Shown here: positions 26,905-41,199 of the stretch, piece after piece
Numbering within the stretch: position 1 is the stretch's first letter
Layout: every line of letters starts with the position of its first letter
Source: Eunapius fragilis
Lineage: Eukaryota > Porifera > Demospongiae > Spongillida > Spongillidae
Assembly (NCBI GenBank): GCA_963681505.1
Contig: OY811990.1
Location: 4,628,891-4,692,890 of the forward strand
Reading direction: 5' to 3'
Length of the DNA stretch: 64,000 nt
Notes under the pieces: model-generated
The model's input: the letters and a program-made list of their open reading frames with translations, nothing else
Told to the model about the DNA's origin: nothing
The model's database searches: none
Made by a program: the position numbers and the translations under genes

Positions 26905-29900
26905 TTAAATTAACACCTCGGTGGGAAGATAGCCAATTTTCTCCCATAGAAATGTATGGGAGGGAACCACTAATCTATTTGCATCGTACAGCCAAACCAA
27001 TGATCTGAATATAGAGGTGGCATTATTTAGAGAAAGAAAACTGGTTACTGGTTCGTTCCAAGAAGTAGAATCGCAACACCACAAGGTTGTTAAATTAACT
27101 CCTTGGTGGGAAGATAGCCAATTTTCTCCCATAGAAATGTATGGGAGGGAACCACTAATCTAATCGCAATGTAAAGTCAAACCAATGAGACTATTGAAAA
27201 GGAGGCATTATTATAAGAAAGAGAACAGGTTACTCGTATGTTCCATGAATAAGGATCGCAACTCCACAAGGTTGTTAAATTAACACCTCGGTGGGAAGAC
27301 AGTCAATTTTCTCCCATAGAAAAGTATGGGAGGGAACCACTAATCTAATCGCATTGTAAAGCCAAACCAATGAGACTATTGAAAAGGAGGTGTATTTTAG
27401 AGACAGAGAACAGGTCACTCGTACGTTCCATGAATGAGGATCGCAACTCTACATGTTGTTAAATTAACACCTCGGTGGGAAGATAGCCAATTTTTTCCCA
27501 TAGAAATGTATGGGAGGGAACCACTGATCTATTTGCATCATACAGCCAAACCAATGATCTGAATATAAAGGTGGCTTTATTTAGAGAAAGAATACAGGTT
27601 ACTCGTTCTTTCCAAGAAGTAGAATCGCAACTCCACAAGGTTGTTAAATTAACTCCTTGGTGGGAAGATAGCCTATTTTCTCCCATAGAAATGTATGGGA
27701 TGGAACCACTAATCGATTTGCATGGTACAGCCAAACCAATGAGCTGATGATAGAGGAGGCATTATTTAGAGATAGAAAACAGGTTACTCGTTCGTTCCAT
27801 GAATACGGATCGCAACTCCTCTAGTTTAGAAAATTAACACCTTGGTGGGAAGATAGCCAATTTTCTCCCATAGAAATGTATGGGAGGGAACCACTAATCA
27901 AATCGCATCGTAAAGCCAAACCAATGAGACTATTGAAAAGTAGGCGTATTTTAGAGACAGAGAACAGGTCACTCGTACGTTCCATGAATGAGGATCGCAA
28001 CTCTACAAGGTTGTTAAATTAACACCTCGGTGGGAAGATAGCCAATTTTTTCCCATAGAAATGTATGGGAGGGAACCACTAATCTATTTGCATCGTACAG
28101 CCAAACCAATGATCTGAATATAGAGGTGGCATTATTTAGAGAAAGAAAACTGGTTACTGGTTCGTTCCAAGAAGTAGAATCGCAACACCACAAGGTTGTT
28201 AAATTAACTCCTTGGTGGGAAGATAGCCAATTTTCTCCCATAGAAATGTATGGGAGGGAACCACTAATCTAATCGCAATGTAAAGTCAAACCAATGAGAC
28301 TATTGAAAAGGAGGCATTATTATAAGAAAGAGAACAGGTTACTCGTATGTTCCATGAATAAGGATCGCAACTCCACAAGGTTGTTAAATTAACACCTCGG
28401 TGGGAAGACAGTCAATTTTCTCCCATAGAAAAGTATGGGAGGGAACCACTAATCTAATCGCATTGTAAAGCCAAACCAATGAGACTATTGAAAAGGAGGT
28501 GTATTTTAGAGACAGAGAACAGGTCACTCGTACGTTCCATGAATGAGGATCGCAACTCTACATGTTGTTAAATTAACACCTCGGTGGGAAGATAGCCAAT
28601 TTTTTCCCATAGAAATGTATGGGAGGGAACCACTGATCTATTTGCATCATACAGCCAAACCAATGATCTGAATATAAAGGTGGCTTTATTTAGAGAAAGA
28701 ATACAGGTTACTCGTTCTTTCCAAGAAGTAGAATCGCAACTCCACAAGGTTGTTAAATTAACTCCTTGGTGGGAAGATAGCCTATTTTCTCCCATAGAAA
28801 TGTATGGGATGGAACCACTAATCGATTTGCATGGTACAGCCAAACCAATGAGCTGATGATAGAGGAGGCATTATTTAGAGATAGAAAACAGGTTACTCGT
28901 TCGTTCCATGAATACGGATCGCAACTCCTCTAGTTTAGAAAATTAACACCTTGGTGGGAAGATAGCCAATTTTCTCCCATAGAAATGTATGGGAGGGAAC
29001 CACTAATCAAATCGCATCGTAAAGCCAAACCAATGAGACTATTGAAAAGTAGGCGTATTTTAGAGACAGAGAACAGGTCACTCGTACGTTCCATGAATGA
29101 GGATCGCAACTCTACAAGGTTGTTAAATTAACACCTCGGTGGGAAGATAGCCAATTTTTTCCCATAGAAATGTATGGGAGGGAACCACTAATCTATTTGC
29201 ATCGTACAGCCAAACCAATGATCTGAATATAGAGGTGGCATTATTTAGAGAAAGAAAACTGGTTACTGGTTCGTTCCAAGAAGTAGAATCGCAACACCAC
29301 AAGGTTGTTAAATTAACTCCTTGGTGGGAAGATAGCCAATTTTCTCCCATAGAAATGTATGGGAGGGAACCACTAATCTAATCGCAATGTAAAGTCAAAC
29401 CAATGAGACTATTGAAAAGGAGGCATTATTATAAGAAAGAGAACAGGTTACTCGTATGTTCCATGAATAAGGATCGCAACTCCACAAGGTTGTTAAATTA
29501 ACACCTCGGTGGGAAGACAGTCAATTTTCTCCCATAGAAAAGTATGGGAGGGAACCACTAATCTAATCGCATTGTAAAGCCAAACCAATGAGACTATTGA
29601 AAAGGAGGTGTATTTTAGAGACAGAGAACAGGTCACTCGTACGTTCCATGAATGAGGATCGCAACTCTACATGTTGTTAAATTAACACCTCGGTGGGAAG
29701 ATAGCCAATTTTTTCCCATAGAAATGTATGGGAGGGAACCACTGATCTATTTGCATCATACAGCCAAACCAATGATCTGAATATAAAGGTGGCTTTATTT
29801 AGAGAAAGAATACAGGTTACTCGTTCTTTCCAAGAAGTAGAATCGCAACTCCACAAGGTTGTTAAATTAACTCCTTGGTGGGAAGATAGCCTATTTTCTC

Positions 29901-30231
29901 CCATAGAAATGTATGGGATGGAACCACTAATCGATTTGCATGGTACAGCCAAACCAATGAGCTGATGATAGAGGAGGCATTATTTAGAGATAGAAAACAG
30001 GTTACTCGTTCGTTCCATGAATACGGATCGCAACTCCTCTAGTTTAGAAAATTAACACCTTGGTGGGAAGATAGCCAATTTTCTCCCATAGAAATGTATG
30101 GGAGGGAACCACTAATCAAATCGCATCGTAAAGCCAAACCAATGAGACTATTGAAAAGTAGGCGTATTTTAGAGACAGAGAACAGGTCACTCGTACGTTC
30201 CATGAATGAGGATCGCAACTCTACAAGGTTG
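26905..30231. repeat. Tandem 1,109-bp higher-order repeat (6 monomers x 3)
   Basis: Three near-identical copies start at 26,905, 28,014 and 29,123. The unit is six monomers minus one base: one monomer reads CTCTACATGTTG where others read CTACAAGGTTG. Single copies of the same unit lie at 15,841-16,949 and 34,858-35,966, so the triplication is local. Confidence 0.9.
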
Positions 30232-31933
30232 TTAAATTAACACCTCGGTGGGAAGATAGCCAATTTTTTCCCATAGAAATGTATGGGAGGGAACCACTAA
30301 TCTATTTGCATCGTACAGCCAAACCAATGATCTGAATACAGAGGTGGCATTATTTAGAGAAAGAAAACAGGTTACTCGTTCGTTCCAAAAAGTAGAATCG
30401 CAACTCCACAAGGATGTTAAATTAACTCCTTGGTGGGAAGATAGCCAATTTTCTCCCATAAAAATGTATGGGAGGGAACCACTAATCTAATCGCATCGTA
30501 AAGCCAAACCAATGAGACTATTGAAATGGAGGCGTATTTTAGAGACAGACAACAGGTCACTCGTACGTTCCATGAATGAGGATCGCAACTCCACAAGGTT
30601 GTTAAACTAAAACCTCGGTGGGAAGATTGCCAATTTTCTCCCATAGAAATGTATGGGAGGGAACCACTAATCTATTTGCATCGTACAGCCAAACCAATGA
30701 TCTGAATGTAGAGGTGGCATTATTTAGAGAAAGAAAACTGGTTACTGGTTCGTTCCAAGAAGTAGAATCGCAACTCCACAAGGTTGTTAAATTAACTCCT
30801 TGGTGGGAAGATAGCCAATTTTCTCCCATAGAAATGTATGGAAGGGAACCACTAATCTAATCGCTTTGTAAAGCCAAACCAATGAGACTACTGAAAAGGA
30901 GCCATAATTATAACAAAGAGAACAGGTTACTCGTACGTTCCATGGATATGGAACGCACGTCCACAAGGTTGTTAAATTAACACCTCGCTGGGAAGATAGC
31001 CAATTTTCTCCCATAGAAATATATAGGAGGGAACCACTAATCTAATCGCATTGTAAATCCAAACCAATGAGACTACTGAAAAGAAGGCATTATTATAAGA
31101 AAGAGAACAGGTTACTCGAACGTTCCATGAATAAGGATCGCAACTCCACAAGGTTGTTAAATTAACACCTCGGTGGGAAGATAGTCAATTTTCTCCCATA
31201 GAAATGTATGGGAGGGAACCACTAATCTATTTGCATCGTACAGCCAAACCAATGATCTGAATACAGAGGTGGCATTATTTAGAGAATGAAAACAGGTTAC
31301 TCGTTCGTTCCAAGAAGTAGAATCGCAACTCCACAAGGTTGTTAAATTAACTCCTTGGTGGGAAGATAGCCAATTTTCTCCCATAGAAATGTATGGGAGG
31401 GACCCACTAATCTAATCGCTTTGTAAAGCCAAACCAATGAGACTACTGAAAAGGAGCCATAATTATAAGAAAGAGAACAGGTTACTCGTACGTTCCATGA
31501 ATAAGGATCGCAACTCCACAAGGTTGTTAAACTAACACCTCGGTGGGAAGATAGCCAATTTTTTTCCCGTAGAAATGTATGGGTGGGAACCACTAATCTA
31601 TTTGCATCGTCCAGCCAAACCAATGATCTGAATATAGAGGTAGCATTATTTAGAGAAAGAAAACAGGTTACTCGTTCGTTCCAAGAAGTAGAATCGCAAC
31701 TCCACTAGGTTGTTCAATTAACACCTTGGTGGGAAGATAGCAAATTTTCTCCCATAGAAACATGTGGGAGGGAACCACTAATCTATTTGCATCGTACTGC
31801 CAAACCAATGAGCTGATTATTGAGGTGGCATTCTTTAGAGAAACCTAACAGGTTTCTCGTTCGTTCCATGAATACGGATCGCAACTCCACTAGTTCATAA
31901 AATTAACACCTTGGTGGGAAAATAGCCAATTTT

Positions 31934-34900
31934 CTCCCATAGAAATGTATGGGAGGGAACCACTAATCTAATCGCATCGTAAAGCCAAACCAATGAGACT
32001 ATTGAAAAGGAGGCGTATTTTAGAGACAGAGAACAGGTCACTCGTACGTTCCATGAATGAGGATCGCAACTCCATAAGGTTGTTAAATTAACACCTCGGT
32101 GGGAAGATAGACAAATTTTCTCCCATAGAAATGTATGGGAGGGAACTACTAATATATTTGCATCGTACAGCCAAACCAATGAACTGAATATAGAGTAGGC
32201 ATTATATACAGAAATAAAACAGGATACTCGTTCGTTTCATGCATGAGGATCGCAACTCCACTGGGTTGTTAAATTAACACCATGGTGGGAAGGTATCCAA
32301 ATTTCTCCCATACAAATGTATGGAAGTGAACCTCTAATCTGTTCGAATCGTATAACCAAACCAATGAGCCCATTGATAAGGAAGCATGATTATGAGAAAG
32401 AAAACAGGTCACTCGTTCGTTCCATGAATGAGGATTGTTACTCCACTTGGTTGTTATATTAACACCATGGTGGGAAGATAGCCAAATTTCTCCAATAGAA
32501 ATGTATGGGAGGGAACCTCAAATCTCTTTGCATCGAACAGCCATACCAATGAACTGAATATAGGGGAGGCATTATTTAGAGAAATAAAACAGGGTACTCG
32601 ATTGTTTCATGCCAAAGGATCGCAACTCCACTAGGTTGTTAAATTAACACCTTGGTGTGAAGATAGCCAATTTTCTCCCATAGAAATGTACCGAGGGAAC
32701 CACTAATCTATTCAAATCGTATAGCCAAACCAATGAGCCGATTGATAAGGAAGCATTATTATGAGAAAGAAAACATGTCACTCGTACGTTCCATGAATAA
32801 GGATCGCAACTCCACAAGGTTGTTAAATTAACACCTCGGTGGGAAGATAGTCAATTTTCTCCCATAGAAATGTATGGGAGGGAACCACTAATCTATTCGC
32901 ATTGTAAAGCCAAACCAATGAGACTTTTGAAAAGGGGGCATTATTTAGAGAAAGAGAACAGGTTACTCGTACGTTCCATGAATAAGGATCGCAACTCCAC
33001 AAGGTTGTTAAATTAACACCTCGGTGGGAAGACAGTCAATTTTCTCCCATAGAAATGTATGGGAGGGAACCACTAATCTAATCGCAATGTAAAGTCAAAC
33101 CAATGAGACTATTGAAAAGGAGGCATTATTATAAGAAAGAGAACAGGTTACTCGTATGTTCCATGAATAAGGATCGCAACTCCACAAGGTTGTTAAATTA
33201 ACACCTCGGTGGGAAGACAGTCAATTTTCTCCCATTGAAATGTATGGGAGGGAACCACTAATCTAATCGCATTGTAAAGCCAAACCAATGAGACTATTGA
33301 AAAGGAGGTGTATTTTAGAGACAGATAACAGGTCACTCGTACGTTCCATGACTGAGGATCGCAACTCCACAAGGTTGTTAAATTAACACCTCGGTGGGAA
33401 GATAGCCAATTTTTTCCCATAGAAATGTATGGGAGGGAACCACTGATCTATTTGCATCATACAGCCAAACCAATGATCTGAATATAAAGGTGGCTTTATT
33501 TAGAGAAAGAATACAGGTTACTCGTTCTTTCCAAGAAGTAGAATCGCAACTCCACAAGGTTGTTAAATTAACTCCTTGGTGGGAAGACAGTCAATTTTTT
33601 CCCATAGAAATGTATGGGAGGGAACCACTAATCTAATCGCATTGTAAAGCCAAACCAATGAGACCATTGAAAACGAGGCATTATTTAGAGAAAGAGAACA
33701 GGTTACTCGTACGTTCCATGAATAAGGATCGCAACTCCACAAGGTTGTTAAATTAACACCTCGGTGGGAAGACAGTCAATTTTCTCCCATTGAAATGTAT
33801 GGGAGGGAACCACTAATCTAATCGCAATGTAAAGCCAAACCAATGTCACTATTGAAAAGGAGGCATTATTATAAGAAAGAGAACAGGTTACTCGTATGTT
33901 CCATGAATAAGGATCGCAACTCCACAAGGTTGTTAAATTAACACCTCGGTGGGAAGATAGCCAATATTCTCCCATAGAAATGTATGGAAGGGAACCACTA
34001 ATCTAATCGCATTGTAAAGCCAAACCAATGAGACCATTGAAAACGAGGCATTATTTAGAGAAAGAGAACAGGTTACTCGTACGTTCCATGAATAAGGATC
34101 GCAACTCCACAAGGTTGTTAAATTAACACCTCGGTGGGAAGACAGCCAATTTTCACCCATACAAATGTACGGGAGGAAACCAATAATCTAATCGCATTGT
34201 AAATCCAAACCAATGAGACTACTGAAAAGAAGGCATTTTTATAAGAAAGAGAACAGGTTACTCGTACCTTCCATGAATAAGGATCGCAACTCCACAAGGT
34301 TGTTAAATTAACACCTCGGTGGGAAGATAGTCAATTTTCTCCCATAGAAATGTATGGGAGGGCACGACTAATCTAATCGCATTGTAAAGCCAAACCAATG
34401 AGACTACTGAAAAGGAGCCATGATTATAAGAAAGAGAACAGGTTACTCGTACGTTCCATGAATAAGGATCGCAATTCCACAAGGTTGTTAAATTAACACC
34501 TTGGTGGGAAGATAGCCAATTTTCTCCCATAGAAATATATGGGAGGGAACCACTAATCTAATCGCATTGTAAAGCCAAACCAATGAGACTATTGAAAACG
34601 AGGCATTATTTAGAGAAAGAGAACAGGTTACTCGTACGCTCCATGAATAAGGATCGCAACTCCACAAGGTTGTTAAATTAACACCTCGGTGGGAAGACAG
34701 TCAATTTTCTCCCATAGAAATGTATGGGAGGGAACCACTAATCTAATCGCAATGTGTAGCCAAACCAATGTCACTATTGAAAAGGAGGCATTATTATAAG
34801 AAAGAGAACAGGTTACTCGTATGTTCCATGAATAAGGATCGCAACTCCACAAGGTTGTTAAATTAACACCTCGGTGGGAAGATAGCCAATTTTCTCCCAT

Positions 34901-37076
34901 AGAAATGTATGGGAGGGAACCACTAATCTATTTGCATCGTACAGCCAAACCAATGATCTGAATATAGAGGTGGCATTATTTAGAGAAAGAAAACTGGTTA
35001 CTGGTTCGTTCCAAGAAGTAGAATCGCAACACCACAAGGTTGTTAAATTAACTCCTTGGTGGGAAGATAGCCAATTTTCTCCCATAGAAATGTATGGGAG
35101 GGAACCACTAATCTAATCGCAATGTAAAGTCAAACCAATGAGACTATTGAAAAGGAGGCATTATTATAAGAAAGAGAACAGGTTACTCGTATGTTCCATG
35201 AATAAGGATCGCAACTCCACAAGGTTGTTAAATTAACACCTCGGTGGGAAGACAGTCAATTTTCTCCCATAGAAAAGTATGGGAGGGAACCACTAATCTA
35301 ATCGCATTGTAAAGCCAAACCAATGAGACTATTGAAAAGGAGGTGTATTTTAGAGACAGAGAACAGGTCACTCGTACGTTCCATGAATGAGGATCGCAAC
35401 TCTACATGTTGTTAAATTAACACCTCGGTGGGAAGATAGCCAATTTTTTCCCATAGAAATGTATGGGAGGGAACCACTGATCTATTTGCATCATACAGCC
35501 AAACCAATGATCTGAATATAAAGGTGGCTTTATTTAGAGAAAGAATACAGGTTACTCGTTCTTTCCAAGAAGTAGAATCGCAACTCCACAAGGTTGTTAA
35601 ATTAACTCCTTGGTGGGAAGATAGCCTATTTTCTCCCATAGAAATGTATGGGATGGAACCACTAATCGATTTGCATGGTACAGCCAAACCAATGAGCTGA
35701 TGATAGAGGAGGCATTATTTAGAGATAGAAAACAGGTTACTCGTTCGTTCCATGAATACGGATCGCAACTCCTCTAGTTTAGAAAATTAACACCTTGGTG
35801 GGAAGATAGCCAATTTTCTCCCATAGAAATGTATGGGAGGGAACCACTAATCAAATCGCATCGTAAAGCCAAACCAATGAGACTATTGAAAAGTAGGCGT
35901 ATTTTAGAGACAGAGAACAGGTCACTCGTACGTTCCATGAATGAGGATCGCAACTCTACAAGGTTGTTAAATTAACACCTCGGTGGGAAGATAGCCAATT
36001 TTTTCCCATAGAAATGTATGGGAGGGAACCACTAATCTATTTGCATCGTACAGCCAAACCAATGATCTGAATACAGAGGTGGCATTATTTAGAGAAAGAA
36101 AACAGGTTACTCGTTCGTTCCAAAAAGTAGAATCGCAACTCCACAAGGATGTTAAATTAACTCCTTGGTGGGAAGATAGCCAATTTTCTCCCATAAAAAT
36201 GTATGGGAGGGAACCACTAATCTAATCGCATCGTAAAGCCAAACCAATGAGACTATTGAAATGGAGGCGTATTTTAGAGACAGACAACAGGTCACTCGTA
36301 CGTTCCATGAATGAGGATCGCAACTCCACAAGGTTGTTAAACTAAAACCTCGGTGGGAAGATTGCCAATTTTCTCCCATAGAAATGTATGGGAGGGAACC
36401 ACTAATCTATTTGCATCGTACAGCCAAACCAATGATCTGAATGTAGAGGTGGCATTATTTAGAGAAAGAAAACTGGTTACTGGTTCGTTCCAAGAAGTAG
36501 AATCGCAACTCCACAAGGTTGTTAAATTAACTCCTTGGTGGGAAGATAGCCAATTTTCTCCCATAGAAATGTATGGAAGGGAACCACTAATCTAATCGCT
36601 TTGTAAAGCCAAACCAATGAGACTACTGAAAAGGAGCCATAATTATAACAAAGAGAACAGGTTACTCGTACGTTCCATGGATATGGAACGCACGTCCACA
36701 AGGTTGTTAAATTAACACCTCGCTGGGAAGATAGCCAATTTTCTCCCATAGAAATATATAGGAGGGAACCACTAATCTAATCGCATTGTAAATCCAAACC
36801 AATGAGACTACTGAAAAGAAGGCATTATTATAAGAAAGAGAACAGGTTACTCGAACGTTCCATGAATAAGGATCGCAACTCCACAAGGTTGTTAAATTAA
36901 CACCTCAGTGGGAAGATAGTCAATTTTCTCCCATAGAAATGTATGGGAGGGAACCACTAATCTATTTGCATCGTACAGCCAAACCAATGATCTGAATACA
37001 GAGGTGGCATTATTTAGAGAATGAAAACAGGTTACTCGTTCGTTCCAAGAAGTAGAATCGCAACTCCACAAGGTTG
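31934..37076. repeat. Duplicated array segment (copy of 22,316-25,239, 26,905-28,013 and 30,232-31,341)
   Basis: Monomers here match earlier ones in order, but the shift changes from 9,618 to 7,953 to 5,735 bp. Each drop equals a local expansion (1,665 bp and 2 x 1,109 bp) present only in the earlier copy. The first bases of this segment also preserve the retroelement target site without the element. Confidence 0.88.
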
Positions 37077-40000
37077 TTAAATTAACTCCTTGGTGGGAAG
37101 ATAGCCAATTTTCTCCCATAAAAATGTATGGGAGGGAACCACTAATCTAATCGCATCGTAAAGCCAAACCAATGAGACTATTGAAAAGGAGGCGTATTTT
37201 AGAGACAGACAACAGGTCACTCGTACGTTCCATGAATGAGGATCGCAACTCCACAAGGTTGTTAAACTAACACCTCGGTGGGAAGATTGCCAATTTTCTC
37301 CCATAGAAATGTATGGGAGGGAACCACTAATCTATTTGCATCGTACAGCCAAACCAATGATCTGAATGTAGAGGTGGCATTATTTAGAGAAAGAAAACTG
37401 GTTACTGGTTCGTTCCAAGAAGTAGAATCGCCACTCCACAAGGTTGTTAAATTAACTCCTTGGTGGGAAGATAGCCAATTTTCTCCCATAGAAATGTATG
37501 GGAGGGAACCTCTAATCTAATCGCTTTGTAAAGCCAAACCAATGAGACTACTGAAAAGGAGCCATAATTATAAGAAAGAGAACAGGTTACTCGTACGTTC
37601 CATGAATAAGGATCGCAACTCCACAAGGTTGTTAAATTAACACCTCGGTGGGAAGATAGTCAATTTTCTCCCATAGAAATGAATGGGAGGGAACCACTAA
37701 TCTAATCGCATTGTAAAGCCAAACCAATGAGACTATTGAAAAGGGGGCATTATTTAGAGAAAGAGAACAGGTTACTCGTACGTTCCATGAATAAGGATCG
37801 CAACTCCACAAGGTTGTTAAATTAACAGCTCGGTGGGAAGACAGTCAATTTTCTCCCATAGAAATGTATGGGAGGGAACCACTAATCTAATCGCAATGTA
37901 AAGTCAAACCAATGAGACTATTGAAAAGGAGGCATTATTATAAGAAAGAGAACAGGTTACTCGTATGTTCCATGAATAAGGATCGCAACTCCACAAGGTT
38001 GTTAAATTAACACCTCGGTGGGAAGACAGTCAATTTTCTCCCATAGAAATGTATGGGAGGGAACCACTAATCTAATCGCAATGTAAAGTCAAACCAATGA
38101 GACTATTGAAAAGGAGGCATTATTATAAGAAAGAGAACAGGTTACTCGTATGTTCCATGAATAAGGATCGCAACTCCACAAGGTTGTTAAATTAACACCT
38201 CGGTGGGAAGATAGCCAATTTTCTCCCATAGAAATGTATGGGAGGGAACCACTAATCTATTTGCATCGTACAGCCAAACCAATGATCTGAATATAGAGGT
38301 GGCATTATTTAGAGAAAGAAAACTGGTTACTGGTTCGTTCCAAGAAGTAGAATCGCAACTCCACAAGGTTGTTAAATTAACTCCTTGGTGGGAAGATAGC
38401 CAATTTTCTCCCATAGAAATGTATGGGAGGGAACCACTAATCTAATCGCAATGTAAAGTCAAACCAATGAGACTATTGAAAAGGAGGCATTATTATAAGA
38501 AAGAGAACAGGTTACTCGTATGTTCCATGAATAAGGATCGCAACTCCACAAGGTTGTTAAATTAACACCTCGGTGGGAAGACAGTCAATTTTCTCCCATA
38601 GAAATGTATGGGAGGGAACCACTAATCTAATCGCATTGTAAAGCCAAACCAATGAGACTATTGAAAAGGAGGTGTATTTTAGAGACAGAGAACAGGTCAC
38701 TCGTACGTTCCATGACTGAGGATCGCAACTCCACAAGGTTGTTAAATTAACACCTCGGTGGGAAGATTGCCAATTTTCTCCCATAGAAATGTATGGGAGG
38801 GAACCACTGATCTATTTGCATCATACAGCCAAACCAATGATCTGAATATAAAGGTGGCTTTATTTAGAGAAAGAATACAGGTTACTCGTTCTTTCCAAGA
38901 AGTAGAATCGCAACTCCACAAGGTTGTTAAATTAACTCCTTGGTGGGAAGATAGCCTATTTTCTCCCATAGAAATGTATGGGATGGAACCACTAATCGAT
39001 TTGCATGGTACAGCCAAACCAATGAGCTGATGATAGAGGAGGCATTATTTAGAGATAGAAAACAGGTTACTCGTTCGTTCCATGAATACGGATCGCAACT
39101 CCTCTAGTTTAGAAAATTAACACCTTGGTGGGAAGATAGCCAATTTTCTCCCATAGAAATGTATGGGAGGGAACCACTAATCTAATCGCATCGTAAAGCC
39201 AAACCAATGAGACTATTGAAAAGGAGGCGTATTTTAGAGACAGAGAACAGGTCACTTATACGTTCCATGAATGAGGATCGCAACTCTACAAGGTTGTTAA
39301 ATTAACACCTCGGTGGGAAGATAGCCAATTTTTTCCCATAGAAATGTATGGGAGGGAACAACTAATCTAATTGCATCGTACAGCCAAACCAATGATCTGA
39401 ATACAGAGGTGGCATTATTTAGAGAAAGAAAACAGGTTACTCGTTCGTTCCAAGAAGTAGAATCGCAACTCCACAAGGTTGTTAAATTAACTCCTTGGTG
39501 GGAAGATAGCCAATTTTCTCCCATAAAAATGTATGGAAGGGAACCACTAATCTAATCGCATCGTAAAGCCAAACCAATGAGACTATTGAAAAGGAGGCGT
39601 ATTTTAGAGACAGACAACAGGTCACTCGTACGTTCCATTAATGAGGATCGCAACTCCACAAGGTTGTTAAACTAACACCTCGGTGGGAAGATTGCCAATT
39701 TTCTCCCATAGAAATGTATGGGAGGGAACCACTAATCTATTTGCATCGTACAGCCAAACCAATGATCTGAATGTAGAGGTGGCATTATTTAGAGAAAGAA
39801 AACTGGTTACTGGTTCGTTCCAAGAAGTAGAATCGCAACTCCACAAGGTTGTTAAATTAACTCCTTGGTGGGAAGATAGCCAATTTTCTCCCATAGAAAT
39901 GTATGGGAGGGAACCACTAATCTAATCGCTTTGTAAAGCCAAACCAATGAGACTACTGAAAAGGAGCCATAATTATAAGACAGAGAACAGGTTACTCGTA

Positions 40001-41199
40001 CGTTCCATGAATAAGGATCGCAACTCCACAAGGTTGTTAAATTAACACCTCGGTGGGAAGATAGTCAATTTTCTCCCTTAGAAATGTATGGGAGGGAACC
40101 ACTAATCTAATCGCATTGTAAAGCCAAACCAATGAGACTATTGAAAAGGGGGCATTATTTAGAGAAAGAGAACAGGTTACTCGTACGTTCCATGAATAAG
40201 GATCGCAACTCCACAAGGTTGTTAAATTAACAGCTCGGTGGGAAGACAGTCAATTTTCTCCCATAGAAATGTATGGGAGGGAACCACTAATCTAATCGCA
40301 ATGTAAAGTCAAACCAATGAGACTATTGAAAAGGAGGCATTATTATAAGAAAGAGAACAGGTTACTCGTATGTTCCATGAATAAGGATCGCAACTCCACA
40401 AGGTTGTTAAATTAACACCTCGGTGGGAAGATAGCCAATTTTCTCCCATAGAAATGTATGGGAGGGAACCACTAATCTAATCGCATCGTAAAGCCAAACC
40501 AATGAGACTATTGAAAAGGAGGCGTATTTTAGAGACAGACAACAGGTCACTCGTACGTTCCATGAATGAGGATCGCAACTCCACAAGGTTGTTAAACTAA
40601 CACCTCGGTGGGAAGATAGCCAATTTTTTCCCATAGAAATGTATGGGTGGGAACCACTAATCTATTTGCATCGTCCAGCCAAACCAATGATCTGAATATA
40701 GAGGTAGCATTATTTAGAGAAAGAAAACAGGTTACTCGTTCGTTCCAAGAAGTAGAATCGCAACTCCACTAGGTTGTTCAATTAACACCTTGGTGGGAAG
40801 ATAGCAAATTTTCTCCCATAGAAACATGTGGGAGGGAACCACTAATCTATTTGCATCGTACTGCCAAACCAATGAGCTGATTATAGAGGTGGCATTATTT
40901 AGAGAAACCTAACAGGTTTCTCGTTCGTTCCATGAATACGGATCGCAACTCCACTAGTTTATAAAATTAACACCTTGGTGGGAAGATAGCCAATTTTCTC
41001 CCATAGAAATGTATGGGAGGGAACCACTAATCTAATCGCATCGTAAAGCCAAACCAATGAGACTATTGAAAAGGAGGCGTATTTTAGAGACAGAGAACAG
41101 GTCACTCGTACGTTCCATGAATGAGGATCGCAACTCCATAAGGTTGTTAAATTAACACCTCGGTGGGAAGATAGACAAATTTTCTCCCATAGAAATGTA

